Shown here piece by piece: positions 23,835 to 33,286 of a DNA stretch of 64,000 nucleotides. This DNA comes from Niastella caeni (GTDB taxonomy: Bacteria > Bacteroidota > Bacteroidia > Chitinophagales > Chitinophagaceae), in the NCBI RefSeq assembly GCF_004834005.1, contig NZ_STFF01000004.1, forward strand, positions 1 to 64,000, read 5' to 3'. A program made the translations under genes and the position numbers. The notes under the pieces are model-generated. The model was not told where the DNA came from and did no database searches. It worked only from the letters and a program-made list of their open reading frames with translations. Each line of letters starts with the position of its first letter. Positions within the stretch are counted from its first letter, which is position 1.

Positions 23835-25784
23835 ATGGATACATTGAAAAAATACGAAGAGGTCCATTTTGTAGACAGTACAAAGGCAGTATGGAATTAT
23901 TCTTTATTATCGGAGGAAGACATCCGCAATTTTCAGCAGGGCACGCATTACCGATTATACGATCTGTTTGGCTCACACGAAGTGGAGGTGCTGGGAAAAA
24001 GAGGCTATTACTTTGCCGTATGGGCGCCCAATGCTACTATGGTTTCGGTGATCGGTAATTTTAATGACTGGAACCCCAACAGTCATCCGTTGTTTGTACG
24101 GCTCGATAAATCAGGTATATGGGAAGGTTTTATTCCCGGCCTGGCAAAGGGCGAAGTATATAAATATCATATTGATGGTTTCCAGGGCGTCAAAACCGAC
24201 AAAGGCGACCCATATGCTAATTTCTGGGAGAAAAGACCCAATACCGCTTCTATTACCTGGAACCTTGATTATACCTGGAAGGACAACGAGTGGATGCAGC
24301 ACCGCGCGTGGCACAATTCGCTGGAAGCGCCCTGGAGTGTTTATGAGGTACACCTGGCGAGCTGGATGCGCCCGAATAAATATGATGAAGAAACATATAA
24401 CACTTATGATCAGATTCGCGAGCTGCTGGTTCCGTATGTAAAGGAAATGGGATTTACCCATGTAGAGTTTATGCCGGTGATGGAACACCCGTTTGATGGC
24501 AGTTGGGGGTACCAGGGCACAGGTTATTTTGCGCCTACATCCCGCTATGGCGATCCGCAAAGTTTTATGGAGCTGGTAAATGCTTTTCATGCCGCAGGCA
24601 TTGGCGTTATTCTCGATTGGGTGCCTTCACATTTTCCTTACGATGCGCATGGCCTGTTTATGTTCGACGGGGCCAACACCTACGAATATGCCGATATGCG
24701 CAAAGGTTTTCATCCCGACTGGAACAGCTATGTGTTCAATTATAGAAGGGGAGAGGTGAAATCTTTTTTGATCAGCAGCGCCCGCTTCTGGTTCGATAAA
24801 TTTCATATCGACGGCATACGGGTTGATGCGGTGAGCTCCATGCTGAAATTGAATTATTCGCGTACCCACGGTCAGTGGGAGCCCAATGAATACGGCGGCG
24901 ATGGCAATATTGAAGCCATCTCGTTCATCAAAGACCTGAACGAATGCATGTACCGCGATTTTCACGATATACAATCCATTGCTGAGGAAGCAACGGACTG
25001 GCCCGGCGTTTCGCGCCCTACTTTTCAAAACGGCCTGGGCTTTGGCATGAAATGGATGATGGGCTGGATGCATGATACGCTGGATTATTTTAAAATGGAC
25101 CCTATTTACCGGCGGCATTACCAGAACAAGTTTTCCTTCAGCATGATGTATTATTATGACGAAAACTTTTTATTACCATTAAGTCATGACGAAGTGGTGC
25201 ATGGTAAAAGCCCGATGATCTTTAAAATGCCCGGCGATGAATGGCAGAAGTTTGCCAACCTCCGCACGTTGTATACATATATGTTTACGCATCCGGGAGG
25301 GAAACTCTTATTCATGGGCAGCGAGTTTGGCGATACCAATGAATGGAATTATAAAAGCGAACTGCAATGGGACCTCTTGCAGTTTGATGCGCACCGCCAG
25401 TTGAAAGATTGTGTAAGGGATTTGAATAATCTATTACGTACCGAACCGGCGATGTATGAAAACCAGTTTAATATTTACGGGTTTGAATGGGTAGACCTGA
25501 ACCATCCGGCCGAATGTGTGATAGCGTATCGCCGTAAGGGTAAGGACCCGGCAAACGATCTGCTGATAATTTTAAACCTTACGCCTGTGGTACGGAACGA
25601 CTGGAAGGTATACACCTACGGCAAATCGCAGTGGAAGGAAATTTTTAATTCCGACGACAAAAAATACTGGGGAACCGGGGATATTTACAATCCTGAGATA
25701 TTAACCACTAGTCTGGATAAAAACGATAATATGTATGAAATAAATGTGCACCTGCCGCCGTTGGGTGCAATAGTGTTGAAGTAA
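23835..25784 (+). CDS. glgB: 1,4-alpha-glucan branching enzyme
   Basis: 649 residues, GH13 family. An N-terminal CBM48-type domain (about 40-130, YYFAVWAPNATMVSVIGNFN) leads into the (beta/alpha)8 barrel with WSVYEVHLASW, GIGVILDWVPSHFP, the nucleophile Asp in DGIRVDAVSSM (about residue 330), the acid/base Glu in IAEEATDWP (about 383) and LSHDEVVHGKSPM (about 450). It cuts alpha-1,4 chains and reattaches them as alpha-1,6 branches in glycogen. No other glg gene is adjacent, so it stands alone here. Confidence 0.95.
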   Translation: MDTLKKYEEVHFVDSTKAVWNYSLLSEEDIRNFQQGTHYRLYDLFGSHEVEVLGKRGYYFAVWAPNATMVSVIGNFNDWNPNSHPLFVRLDKSGIWEGFIPGLAKGEVYKYHIDGFQGVKTDKGDPYANFWEKRPNTASITWNLDYTWKDNEWMQHRAWHNSLEAPWSVYEVHLASWMRPNKYDEETYNTYDQIRELLVPYVKEMGFTHVEFMPVMEHPFDGSWGYQGTGYFAPTSRYGDPQSFMELVNAFHAAGIGVILDWVPSHFPYDAHGLFMFDGANTYEYADMRKGFHPDWNSYVFNYRRGEVKSFLISSARFWFDKFHIDGIRVDAVSSMLKLNYSRTHGQWEPNEYGGDGNIEAISFIKDLNECMYRDFHDIQSIAEEATDWPGVSRPTFQNGLGFGMKWMMGWMHDTLDYFKMDPIYRRHYQNKFSFSMMYYYDENFLLPLSHDEVVHGKSPMIFKMPGDEWQKFANLRTLYTYMFTHPGGKLLFMGSEFGDTNEWNYKSELQWDLLQFDAHRQLKDCVRDLNNLLRTEPAMYENQFNIYGFEWVDLNHPAECVIAYRRKGKDPANDLLIILNLTPVVRNDWKVYTYGKSQWKEIFNSDDKKYWGTGDIYNPEILTTSLDKNDNMYEINVHLPPLGAIVLK

Positions 25785-25815
25785 AGCTTTTTGCAGTGAA
25801 GAAAATATAATAACT

Positions 25816-26844
25816 ATGAAGAACCTTAATATTATATTAATGTTGGGATTGATTTCCAACATTACTTATTCTCAGACCGACAGCACTGATTTTTATTTTC
25901 AGAAAGGAATGGCCGAAAAAGAGGCCCGCCGTTTCCGGGAAGCAGAAAAGAATTTTGCCAAAGCCGCACAATTCTCTCCCGGCAGCGCCAAAGTGTTGGT
26001 AGAATGGGGCCAGTCGCTGATAGAACAGAAACGCTACTCTGAAGCCAGGACAAAATTTACCACCGCTTATCAGTCGGATAACAAAAATCCCGAGGTCATT
26101 GAAAACCTGGCCACCTTGTCGGTGAATACCCGCCAGTGGAATGATGCGATCACGTACGCAAAAAAAATGCAGGAAGCGAAAATTGGTAACTCCGCCAATT
26201 ACATTATAGCCAAAAGTTATTATGAGCTGCAGAATTATGGCGAATGCCTGAAATACTGCGAGCTGGCATTCAAAGAGGATCCCAAACGGGCTGAAACCCC
26301 TTATATTGCCGGTCGCAGCCTGGTAGAGATGAGCAACTACAAAAAGGCCGCCGGTTGTTTTGAACAGGCTATTGAGCGTGACAGCACCAAAGCGAACTGG
26401 ATGTATGAAGCGGGACTGGTTTACTACGCAATTCCCGATGACAAGAAAGCCATCTACTGGTTCGAAAGAGCAGGCGCCAAAGGATATACGCGCAGCAACG
26501 ATTATATGGAGAACCTCGCCAATGCGTACCTGAATATCAAGAATTATGAGAAAGGCCTGTCGCTGATGCAGGAAGTACTGCAACGCAAACCGCAGGACCA
26601 GGAATTATTATATAATATTGCTGATGCTTATTACCAGACTGGTAAATATGACGACGCCATCAGTTACTGGGACAAGATCCTGGCCATTGATAAACAAAAC
26701 GCCAGTTCTTTATATATGATCGGCTTATCGTACCAGAAGAAAGGAGAGAAGGAGAAAGGGCAGCAGCTTTGTGACAGAGCCATTGAAATGGACCCTTCTT
26801 TGAAGAAATTGAAAGAGGAGAAGAAAATGCCCGGTGGAATTTAA
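25816..26844 (+). CDS. exported TPR protein
   Basis: 342 residues with signal peptide (KNLNIILMLGLISNITYSQ) and about eight tetratricopeptide repeats, for example FREAEKNFAKAAQFSPGSAK and YDDAISYWDKILAIDKQNAS. TPRs form a protein-binding scaffold; the partner is unknown. It lies 31 bp after glgB in the same direction, so the two may be co-transcribed. It ends upstream of a shared terminator. Confidence 0.85.
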   Translation: MKNLNIILMLGLISNITYSQTDSTDFYFQKGMAEKEARRFREAEKNFAKAAQFSPGSAKVLVEWGQSLIEQKRYSEARTKFTTAYQSDNKNPEVIENLATLSVNTRQWNDAITYAKKMQEAKIGNSANYIIAKSYYELQNYGECLKYCELAFKEDPKRAETPYIAGRSLVEMSNYKKAAGCFEQAIERDSTKANWMYEAGLVYYAIPDDKKAIYWFERAGAKGYTRSNDYMENLANAYLNIKNYEKGLSLMQEVLQRKPQDQELLYNIADAYYQTGKYDDAISYWDKILAIDKQNASSLYMIGLSYQKKGEKEKGQQLCDRAIEMDPSLKKLKEEKKMPGGI

Positions 26845-26895
26845 TTAGGAATAGTTTGGTTATAATAAATAGCTTCCAATTTTAATGATTCATTT

Positions 26896-27016
26896 AATTG
26901 GCAATTGGCAATAAGCAATTGGCAAAGAATTCAAAAAGTTTATTATATAAGAAAGCCCCGGATTATAGTACCCGGGGCTTTTGATTTTTAATTTGCCAAT
27001 TGTCTATTGCCTATTG
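26896..27016. repeat. word repeat, AATTGGCAATTGG palindrome
   Basis: AATTGGCAATTGGCAATAAG and CAATTGGCAAA on one side, TTTGCCAATTGTCTATTGCC on the other, bracketing the terminator between two convergent genes. The same family recurs at 61,288-61,320. Confidence 0.7.
26952..26984. terminator. bidirectional intrinsic terminator
   Basis: Stem AAAGCCCCGG / CCGGGGCTTT with a 10-base loop, flanked by A-rich and T-rich runs. It lies between the convergent TPR and argS genes and can serve both strands. Confidence 0.85.
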
Positions 27017-27021
27017 ATTCA

Positions 27022-28851
27022 CTACATTCTCTCCGGTACCCGTATCCCCAGCAACGCCATCCCGGATTTAATAACATGGGCGGTCATTTGGGATAATTGT
27101 AAACGCAATTCCTTCTTTTCAGCAGATTCGGCTTTCAAAACTTTATGCTCATTGTAAAATGAATTAAACAGCTTCGCCAATGCAAATGCATAACCCGCGA
27201 TCACACTGGGGTTCATTTCGGCGCCGGCTTGTTGTAAAACGTCGGCATATCTTTCCAGTGTAATGATCAGTTGTTTTTCGAGCGGCAACAGATCAGCGCC
27301 TATTTCACCACCTTTCGGTAATTCCTGTCTGAATATAGACTGCATACGCGCATACGCATATTGAATAAAGGTAGCCGTAAAACCATGCAGGTCTATCGAT
27401 TCTTCGGGATTGAAGATCATCCGCTTTTTAGGATCAACGCGTACAAGGAAGAACTTTAAACCGCCGGTTCCTATAATATCATACAGATCTTTTAATTCTG
27501 CTTCAGCCAACCCTTCCGTTTTGCCCAGCTCCTGTGTTTTGCGTTCGGCTTCCTTAATCATTTCATCCAGAATATCGTCAGCATCAACCACAGTACCCTC
27601 ACGCGTTTTCATTCTGCCGGTAGGCAATTCCACCATTCCATAACTTAAATGGAAAATACCATCAGCGCCATCAACGCCCAGTTTCTGGCAAATGAGCTTT
27701 AATACTTTGAAGTGATAATTCTGCTCATCGCCCACCACATATACGCTTAAATCGCACTTGAATTCATTTTGTTTCACTTCGGCAAGACCAATGTCCTGGG
27801 TAATATATACTGCCGTACCATCACGGCGTTGAACGATCTTTTCATCGAGACCATCTTTGGTTAGGTCTACCCATACGCTGCCATCATCTTTTCGAAAGAA
27901 TACTTTTTTACGCAGGCCTTCCTCCACCAGTTCTTTTCCCAGAAGATAGGTTTCGCTTTCATAATATACTTTATCAAAGTCGCTGCCAATACGTTTATAG
28001 GTTACATCAAAGCCACTGTACACCCAACTGTTCATCATGCGCCAAAGCTCTACTACATCGGGTTTACCAGCTTCCCAATCGACCAGCATCTGCTGGGCGG
28101 CTTTCATAATGGGGGCTTCTTTTTCCAGCTCCTCTTTTTTGTCATCCATGTATTTGAGGGCCTCTTCCTTTGATTTTCCACTCTCAATCAATTCAGCCAG
28201 TTTCTTTTCCTTGATGGGCTCCATTTGTTTTTTCAACGCTGTGCCGAACATCACATAATAATCGCCCACCAGGTGGTCGCCTTTAATGCCGGTGCTTTCA
28301 GGCGTGGCGCCATTGCCAAACAGTTGCCAGGCGATCATGCTTTTGCAGATATGAATACCGCGGTCGTTGGCAATACAGGTCTTTATTACTTCATAGCCAT
28401 TGGCTTTATAGATCTCAGCAACACTCCAGCCCAGGAAATTATTACGTAAATGACCCAGGTGAAGCGGTTTATTGGTATTGGGAGAAGAATATTCCACCAT
28501 TACGCGTTTGCCATTACGCGGCTGCCGGCCAAAGTTGGGATCGTTATATTGTTCCTGCAGGAATTGCAGCCACCAGCCATCGCTTACCGACAGGTTTAAA
28601 AATCCTTTTATGACATTATAACCGCTAAAAAGGGCGGCATTGTCAGCCACTAGTTGCTGGCCCAGTTCATTACCTAATGCCTCGGGCTGCTTTTTCAACG
28701 TCTTAAGCAGGGCAAACAGCACAACCGTATAATCACCCTCAAATTCGGGTTTGGTCTCGCTTACGGTTATGGAGGAAGGGTCAATATCTACCTGGTACAA
28801 TTTGTTGATCTGTACGCTAACTGCCGACTGAATAACGGGAACTATTGCCAT
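27022..28851 (-). CDS. argS: arginyl-tRNA synthetase
   Basis: 609 residues, class I. An N-terminal Arg-tRNA-synthetase additional domain is followed by VEYSSPNTNKPLHLGHLRNN, which contains the HIGH-type motif HLGH. MVELPTGRMKTREGTVVDAD gives the KMSKS-equivalent region. The anticodon-binding helical domain ends in the typical GIRVPERM. It charges tRNA-Arg in the cytoplasm. A start further upstream is unlikely because the preceding 395 bases are non-coding. Confidence 0.97.
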   Translation of the reverse strand: MAIVPVIQSAVSVQINKLYQVDIDPSSITVSETKPEFEGDYTVVLFALLKTLKKQPEALGNELGQQLVADNAALFSGYNVIKGFLNLSVSDGWWLQFLQEQYNDPNFGRQPRNGKRVMVEYSSPNTNKPLHLGHLRNNFLGWSVAEIYKANGYEVIKTCIANDRGIHICKSMIAWQLFGNGATPESTGIKGDHLVGDYYVMFGTALKKQMEPIKEKKLAELIESGKSKEEALKYMDDKKEELEKEAPIMKAAQQMLVDWEAGKPDVVELWRMMNSWVYSGFDVTYKRIGSDFDKVYYESETYLLGKELVEEGLRKKVFFRKDDGSVWVDLTKDGLDEKIVQRRDGTAVYITQDIGLAEVKQNEFKCDLSVYVVGDEQNYHFKVLKLICQKLGVDGADGIFHLSYGMVELPTGRMKTREGTVVDADDILDEMIKEAERKTQELGKTEGLAEAELKDLYDIIGTGGLKFFLVRVDPKKRMIFNPEESIDLHGFTATFIQYAYARMQSIFRQELPKGGEIGADLLPLEKQLIITLERYADVLQQAGAEMNPSVIAGYAFALAKLFNSFYNEHKVLKAESAEKKELRLQLSQMTAHVIKSGMALLGIRVPERM

Positions 28852-29246
28852 GCTTTGATTTTGAGGGGCAAATTTAATACAATTAAGCTGTAAGCCTTAA
28901 GCTTTAAGCTCTAAGCTAAAAGAAGGCACCAGGTGTGAGGTTGTATTTGCTTTAAGCTGTATTGGGGTAAGAGCCGCCCTCCGGAGAAAGCAGCTCTTTT
29001 AGTGTTTAGGGGTTAAACTGTCTCAAATATGTAGGTTTTTAAGAGATTAAAAACAAATGTTAATTTTTCTTGACTTGAGTCAATGGAAAATTGACCGAAA
29101 CTATCATGTGATCGACGTTTTGGCAAAATAGTAACCCCGGGAAGCCAGCGCGGAGAGCGAATTGGGATAAAATATGCACGTTTCCGGGAACGGCACCCGG
29201 TAATTATTGATATTCAATTACCTTTGTAGCGTACAAAAAACCGTTT
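28852..29246. repeat. intergenic gap with AAGCTxTAAGCC word repeats
   Basis: Between divergent argS and the GtrA gene. 28,883-28,922 reads AAGCTGTAAGCCTTAAGC and further variants, and 28,950-28,965 has CTTTAAGCTGTATT. A weak -7 box (TACCTTTG, 29,219-29,226) sits 20 bp before the GTG of the next gene, without a clear -33 partner. Nothing else was seen. Confidence 0.6.
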
Positions 29247-29792
29247 GTGAAGAACCTGATTAATGCCGTAATAAACTTTTTTTATCCTTTTTTTCGCCGG
29301 TTAATGCCATTGCAAACCTTTCGGTATGCAGCGTGCGGTGGAGGTAATACATTGTTGGATATAACGATTTTTTACATCAGCATTCATTATTTATTCAAGA
29401 CTCCATTGGTTCCCACACCCCTGGGGTTCCCGATCAAACAGCACGTGGCCGCTTTTCTCGTTTCGTTTTCCATAACTTTTCCGTTGGGCTTTTATATGAG
29501 CCGCACCATTGTATTTCCCGGTTCAACTATACGGGGAAGAATTCAGCTATTCAGGTATTTTGTACTGGTGATGATCTGTCTTTGCCTGAATTATCTCTTC
29601 ATCAGGCTGTTTGTTGAGCAATGTCATTTATATCCCACCGTATCAAAAATATTGACCACTTTTATTGTTGTAGGTTTTAGTTTTCTTACCCAAAAGCATT
29701 TCACATTTAAAGAAGAAACACCTGAAGAAGAGGCATTCCTTGAAGCAGAAGCGGTGATGGAAGCAGAAGCGCTGGATGAAAAGCAGAATTAG
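29247..29792 (+). CDS. GtrA-family membrane protein
   Basis: 181 residues from a GTG start. Four membrane helices are apparent (about 25-50, 65-85, 95-120, 130-150). The family markers are FRYAACGGGNTLLDITIFY, FPLGFYMSRTIVF and VVGFSFLTQKHFTFKEE. GtrA-like proteins are thought to flip lipid-linked sugars or accompany surface glycosylation. The tail after residue 155 is a Glu/Ala-rich cytoplasmic extension. No glycosyltransferase is adjacent. Confidence 0.85.
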   Translation: MKNLINAVINFFYPFFRRLMPLQTFRYAACGGGNTLLDITIFYISIHYLFKTPLVPTPLGFPIKQHVAAFLVSFSITFPLGFYMSRTIVFPGSTIRGRIQLFRYFVLVMICLCLNYLFIRLFVEQCHLYPTVSKILTTFIVVGFSFLTQKHFTFKEETPEEEAFLEAEAVMEAEALDEKQN

Positions 29793-29837
29793 CACCTTAG
29801 CAATTCAGCATATTCTTTCATCATAAATTACGATGAA

Positions 29838-30914
29838 TTATGTTAGTACCGGAATGTTACTGTTACTCATCTTAATATACTTCCTCAGATTCCTCGGCCT
29901 GTACTGGTACATTTCGCGGAACCGTTCCAGCACACTTTCATCAATGGTTTGGCGGGTATCATCGTGCATGGTGATGGGGCGCCATACCGGCCACCAGAAC
30001 CAGTACAACGGTGAATAAGATTTGCGCAATTCGCCCCAGGGATTGCCTTTTATTTCTTTGTATTCTTTTTCATCATAACACAAACCGATCTTATGGGCTT
30101 GGGCAGAGAGCCATTGTAGTGCAATATCACTAAGCCCGCAATCGGCATAGCCGCCGCCAATATTACTGTGAACACCGGCAAACCAGCGTTGCTCCACCTG
30201 TTGCGGATGATTGGGATCATTTTTAACGGTGTCGCTTACTTTCCATAAAGTGGGCAGGAACATTTTTCTTCTTTCATCAATAGCCAAAGCATGGTAAGCA
30301 TTTTCAACAGTGCTGCTCAGGGTAACATCGTGAAATTGATATCTTTTCATATTGAATACCCTGTACCAGGGCAGGGGAATGCCCAGGCTGCCTACCGTAT
30401 CCCAAACCCCGATAAATTTTATGGGGGTTATATTTTCTCTTGCATATTGCTTTCTGAAACCTGTCATCATATCCGAATCAGGAGCTGTATATTCATCGCG
30501 GGCGCGGTATAGTTCGTAGGCTTTATCAACCAGTTCAATGTATTCGGGTTTCAGGATACCGCAATTCCTGATCAACCCACCGATGCTGCGGGCCGTATAA
30601 GCGCCCCGGCTAAAACCAAACAGGTATATTTCATCGCCGGGCTCGTAGTTTAATATCAGGAAGGTGTAAATGTCTTTGATGTTTTTGTCGATACCCGCAC
30701 CGGTAATGCCGCCGAGCAAATTGGCTTTCCAGGAATAACCGGTGCCAATGCCCTTATCGTAAAATTTTAGTTGGGGAATAGGCTGACCGTTCGATGTATC
30801 ATACGAGCAAATACACTGATACATTTTTTCGACGTTTGTTTCTACGCGTTTCCCCCGGTCGGTATTGCCCGGTTTGTTCCAGGTTCCATCACTGCAGGTT
30901 ATAAGACGTTTCAT
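29838..30914 (-). CDS. DUF2235 alpha/beta-hydrolase (phospholipase-like)
   Basis: 358 residues. KRLITCSDGTWNKPGNTDRG opens the family, followed by FYDKGIGTGYSWKANLLGG. The serine nucleophile elbow is YLFGFSRGAYTARSIGGLI (about residues 97-115). VWDTVGSLGIPLPWY and WFAGVHSNIGGGY give the candidate acid and histidine. DUF2235 includes type VI secretion lipase effectors and other lipases. No secretion genes are nearby and no signal peptide is present, so the role is unknown. Confidence 0.85.
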   Translation of the reverse strand: MKRLITCSDGTWNKPGNTDRGKRVETNVEKMYQCICSYDTSNGQPIPQLKFYDKGIGTGYSWKANLLGGITGAGIDKNIKDIYTFLILNYEPGDEIYLFGFSRGAYTARSIGGLIRNCGILKPEYIELVDKAYELYRARDEYTAPDSDMMTGFRKQYARENITPIKFIGVWDTVGSLGIPLPWYRVFNMKRYQFHDVTLSSTVENAYHALAIDERRKMFLPTLWKVSDTVKNDPNHPQQVEQRWFAGVHSNIGGGYADCGLSDIALQWLSAQAHKIGLCYDEKEYKEIKGNPWGELRKSYSPLYWFWWPVWRPITMHDDTRQTIDESVLERFREMYQYRPRNLRKYIKMSNSNIPVLT

Positions 30915-31391
30915 GGCAGTTAGATTAACATTATAAACCGAAGAGCGCTTCCTTTTTGGGAAGTATGGTTTCAGATTCGGTAAAAATTAATAAGAACAGC
31001 TATTTTAAAAGTACGAGTGTTTAGTTGAATGGTCCGGCCGGGAAATACCTGATTTTACAGGTAGTTATACGGGGGATCAATAAACGCAGCTATTAAATCA
31101 GGCGGGAATAATAAGTATATGCGAAAATGCGAGCAGCAAGGTAAAAACAATTCTCATTCAATGTACATTTTTGCAATTGATATTGATCAAAAAGAGAAGG
31201 CATAAAGGCAACGAGGCATAAAGGCTGAAAGCTTAAAACCGCTGTAAGCCTAAAGCTGTAAGCCGAAAGCCGAAAACCCAAAAGCCCGGTTGTATTTGCT
31301 TACGGCTTATAGCTTGGAGCTTATAGCTGTATTAGTCTTTAATTGTATTCGCGTGTAACGTGCAGTTTGCGGCTTGTAGCTTGCGGCCTTC
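30915..31391. repeat. intergenic gap with AAGCTxTAAGCC/GGCATAAAGG word repeats
   Basis: 31,199-31,388 consists of GGCATAAAGGCAACGAGG, GCTGTAAGCCTAAAGCTG, then reverse-orientation TTGCTTACGGCTTATAGC and TTGCGGCTTGTAGCTTGCGG. The first 280 bases hold no feature I can support. Confidence 0.65.
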
Positions 31392-32129
31392 TTACTTCAC
31401 TCCGCCGCTCCAGAACCAGTTGCCTTCTTCGGTATAATACCATTTTCCATTACCGTTCACCGTTTCGCCCTGCATGGTAAATCCGTCATAGGCCAGTTGA
31501 ATACCGGCATTAACCATATTCGTTATCTTATACACCTTACCGGGGCCGGCCCGCAGGTTCAGGCGGGTAAGCGTGGTTACTTTGCCAAACTTTTCGGTTT
31601 TGCTTATCTGTCCGTTCACTGCCTGGGTGCTGCCATTTACCAGGGCAATCAGTTTATCAAGGTCAACCTTGAAGCCCGGACAGTTCTTTAAAGAATAAAT
31701 TTCATGGTGACCGATAATATGCAGCCGGTCAGCCGGTATGCTCCACCGTTGGCACATTTTACGGATCAGTTCGGCGCTGGTGGCATACATGGTATCCGTC
31801 CATTCGCTCATTTCATTGCCTTCGTGTTCTATGCCGATCGTATAGTAGTTGGGATTGATATATTGACCGTCGGAAGTCTTTTTGATCAAAGGCCAGGTTG
31901 GGTCGTGAATGCGGCCGGCATGCCAGGCGGTATCGATCTCTTCCACATATTGATGTACTTCGCCGCTCTTGCCAACGCCATAATGGGCCGATACCTGCGA
32001 CAGCGGGCTGAGAAACCAGCTATCCGTACCTTTCAGGGTTCCATCCATAATATGAATAACAATGGCTTCGGGTCGGTAGGTTCTTCTTCCCTGGGTAAAA
32101 TTGGGACTTAAAAGTGATGTGATGTTCAT
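31392..32129 (-). CDS. N-acetylmuramoyl-L-alanine amidase with SH3-like tail
   Basis: 245 residues. Amidase_2/PGRP fold: AIVIHIMDGT with the first zinc His, SAHYGVGKSGEVHQYV, AWHAGR, YTIGIEHEG and IIGHHEIYSLKNCPGF with the second His set. The C-terminal 65 residues (TLTRLNLRAGPGKVYKI.. and GKWYYTEEGNWFWSGG) form a bacterial SH3-like domain. It cleaves the bond between muramic acid and L-Ala. No signal peptide was found. It starts 9 bp after the upstream membrane gene, suggesting one operon; a lysis or cell-wall-remodelling pair is possible. Confidence 0.85.
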   Translation of the reverse strand: MNITSLLSPNFTQGRRTYRPEAIVIHIMDGTLKGTDSWFLSPLSQVSAHYGVGKSGEVHQYVEEIDTAWHAGRIHDPTWPLIKKTSDGQYINPNYYTIGIEHEGNEMSEWTDTMYATSAELIRKMCQRWSIPADRLHIIGHHEIYSLKNCPGFKVDLDKLIALVNGSTQAVNGQISKTEKFGKVTTLTRLNLRAGPGKVYKITNMVNAGIQLAYDGFTMQGETVNGNGKWYYTEEGNWFWSGGVK

Positions 32130-32138
32130 ATAAACGTT

Positions 32139-32816
32139 TTAACCCTGTGCAGGGGTGTTCAAGGCTTCATCCACCACTTTTTCTGACAGGGTTTCGGAAG
32201 CAGATCCTTTGTTTTCGGTAATTTTTAAGGCAGCATAGGTAGCCGAGCTTATTCCTAATAGTATCAGGTTGTTATCGCTGATAATTGGAATTAAAAAGTC
32301 GGTTGAATGCAGCAGGCATTGCGCCAGGTTGGGATCGCCTTTGGCAAAATCTGTAAGGCAATAATTGGGATCGCCGAGGTTCCCCAGTACCGATGCAATG
32401 AACCAAATACCAAATATCACATTGAAGATGAGGGATTGAAATCGTTGAATGCTTACTCCATTATTATCGGATAAGAGGTCAAGGAAAAAGTTACTTGTTT
32501 TAATGTCCTGGTGCCGGAATACCAGCGGGTTTTGCTGATCGGCCAGGTCAATAACGCGGGCGGTTGCCGTTGTGCCGGCGCTGATACCAAGTAAAACAAG
32601 GGTAGAAGTGTGCAGATTAGGCGCATGACCGGTTTGCAGCATAATGGTGGTAAAAGCAGAAATTATGATCACCGACCACCAGGCTAATTGTACCCGCGAC
32701 CAACTGTAAGGGCGGGGGCTGGCTTTGCTGAGGTCGCGCAACATGTTGAACTTTCTGTCGCAAAAAACGATGCATGCAGTTAGGATAGCAAACAGGGCCC
32801 AGAACTGAAAAACCAT
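32139..32816 (-). CDS. membrane protein of unknown function
   Basis: 225 residues with about four to five hydrophobic segments (3-20, 45-63, 70-88, 125-145, 180-198). A conserved-looking YSWSRVQLAWW lies before the second. The tail is acidic and Ala/Ser-rich. It is directly upstream of the amidase. Holin-like function is conceivable from context only; it is longer than a typical holin. Confidence 0.7.
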   Translation of the reverse strand: MVFQFWALFAILTACIVFCDRKFNMLRDLSKASPRPYSWSRVQLAWWSVIIISAFTTIMLQTGHAPNLHTSTLVLLGISAGTTATARVIDLADQQNPLVFRHQDIKTSNFFLDLLSDNNGVSIQRFQSLIFNVIFGIWFIASVLGNLGDPNYCLTDFAKGDPNLAQCLLHSTDFLIPIISDNNLILLGISSATYAALKITENKGSASETLSEKVVDEALNTPAQG

Positions 32817-33286
32817 AGAGTATTTTTTAAGGACATTATTAAGACAAACCCTTTACTTTCAAAGGGAATGCCGGATTTTAAAAAAGAGCATTATTCCTGA
32901 ACTTAGCGTACAGTTATTTATCTGATACCGAAAAACTTCGGATATGGCATGGGTTTTCTACTGCGTATTATCAGCAGGTATAGGGGTGTTGAGGCAGTAA
33001 GATATACACAACCTTGTATAATTGCAATGAGGATTTGTACTCGAATGGAGGGGAAATTTACGATCGATGCCCAAAGGCTGCAGGCTAAAAGCCTAAAGCC
33101 AAAAGCTGAAAGCAAAAGCCTGAAGTTAAGAACTAAAAGCTCAAAACTGTATTCCCCGGTAACCGGAACCTGGAAACCGGTAACCCGCCATTAGCACATT
33201 CTGCCTTAAAACCTGCCATTTTTTCACCCTTTACCGGCACGGCATAATCATTGATAACCATAAGGGAACATTAAATTCAGCATAAT
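32817..33286. repeat. divergent intergenic region with word repeats
   Basis: 33,068-33,192 holds AGGCTGCAGGCTAAAAGCC and related words, then GTAACCGGAACCTGGAAACC. The 90 bases before dnaK probably contain its promoter, but no clean -33/-7 pair or CIRCE element was recognised. Confidence 0.6.

Noticed and set aside
25837..26583. 248-residue minus-strand frame inside the TPR gene
   Set aside because: Antisense shadow; the + strand gene has a signal peptide and clear repeats.
29838..30914. Type VI secretion effector
   Set aside because: Only the DUF2235 domain supports it; no secretion component or immunity gene is nearby.
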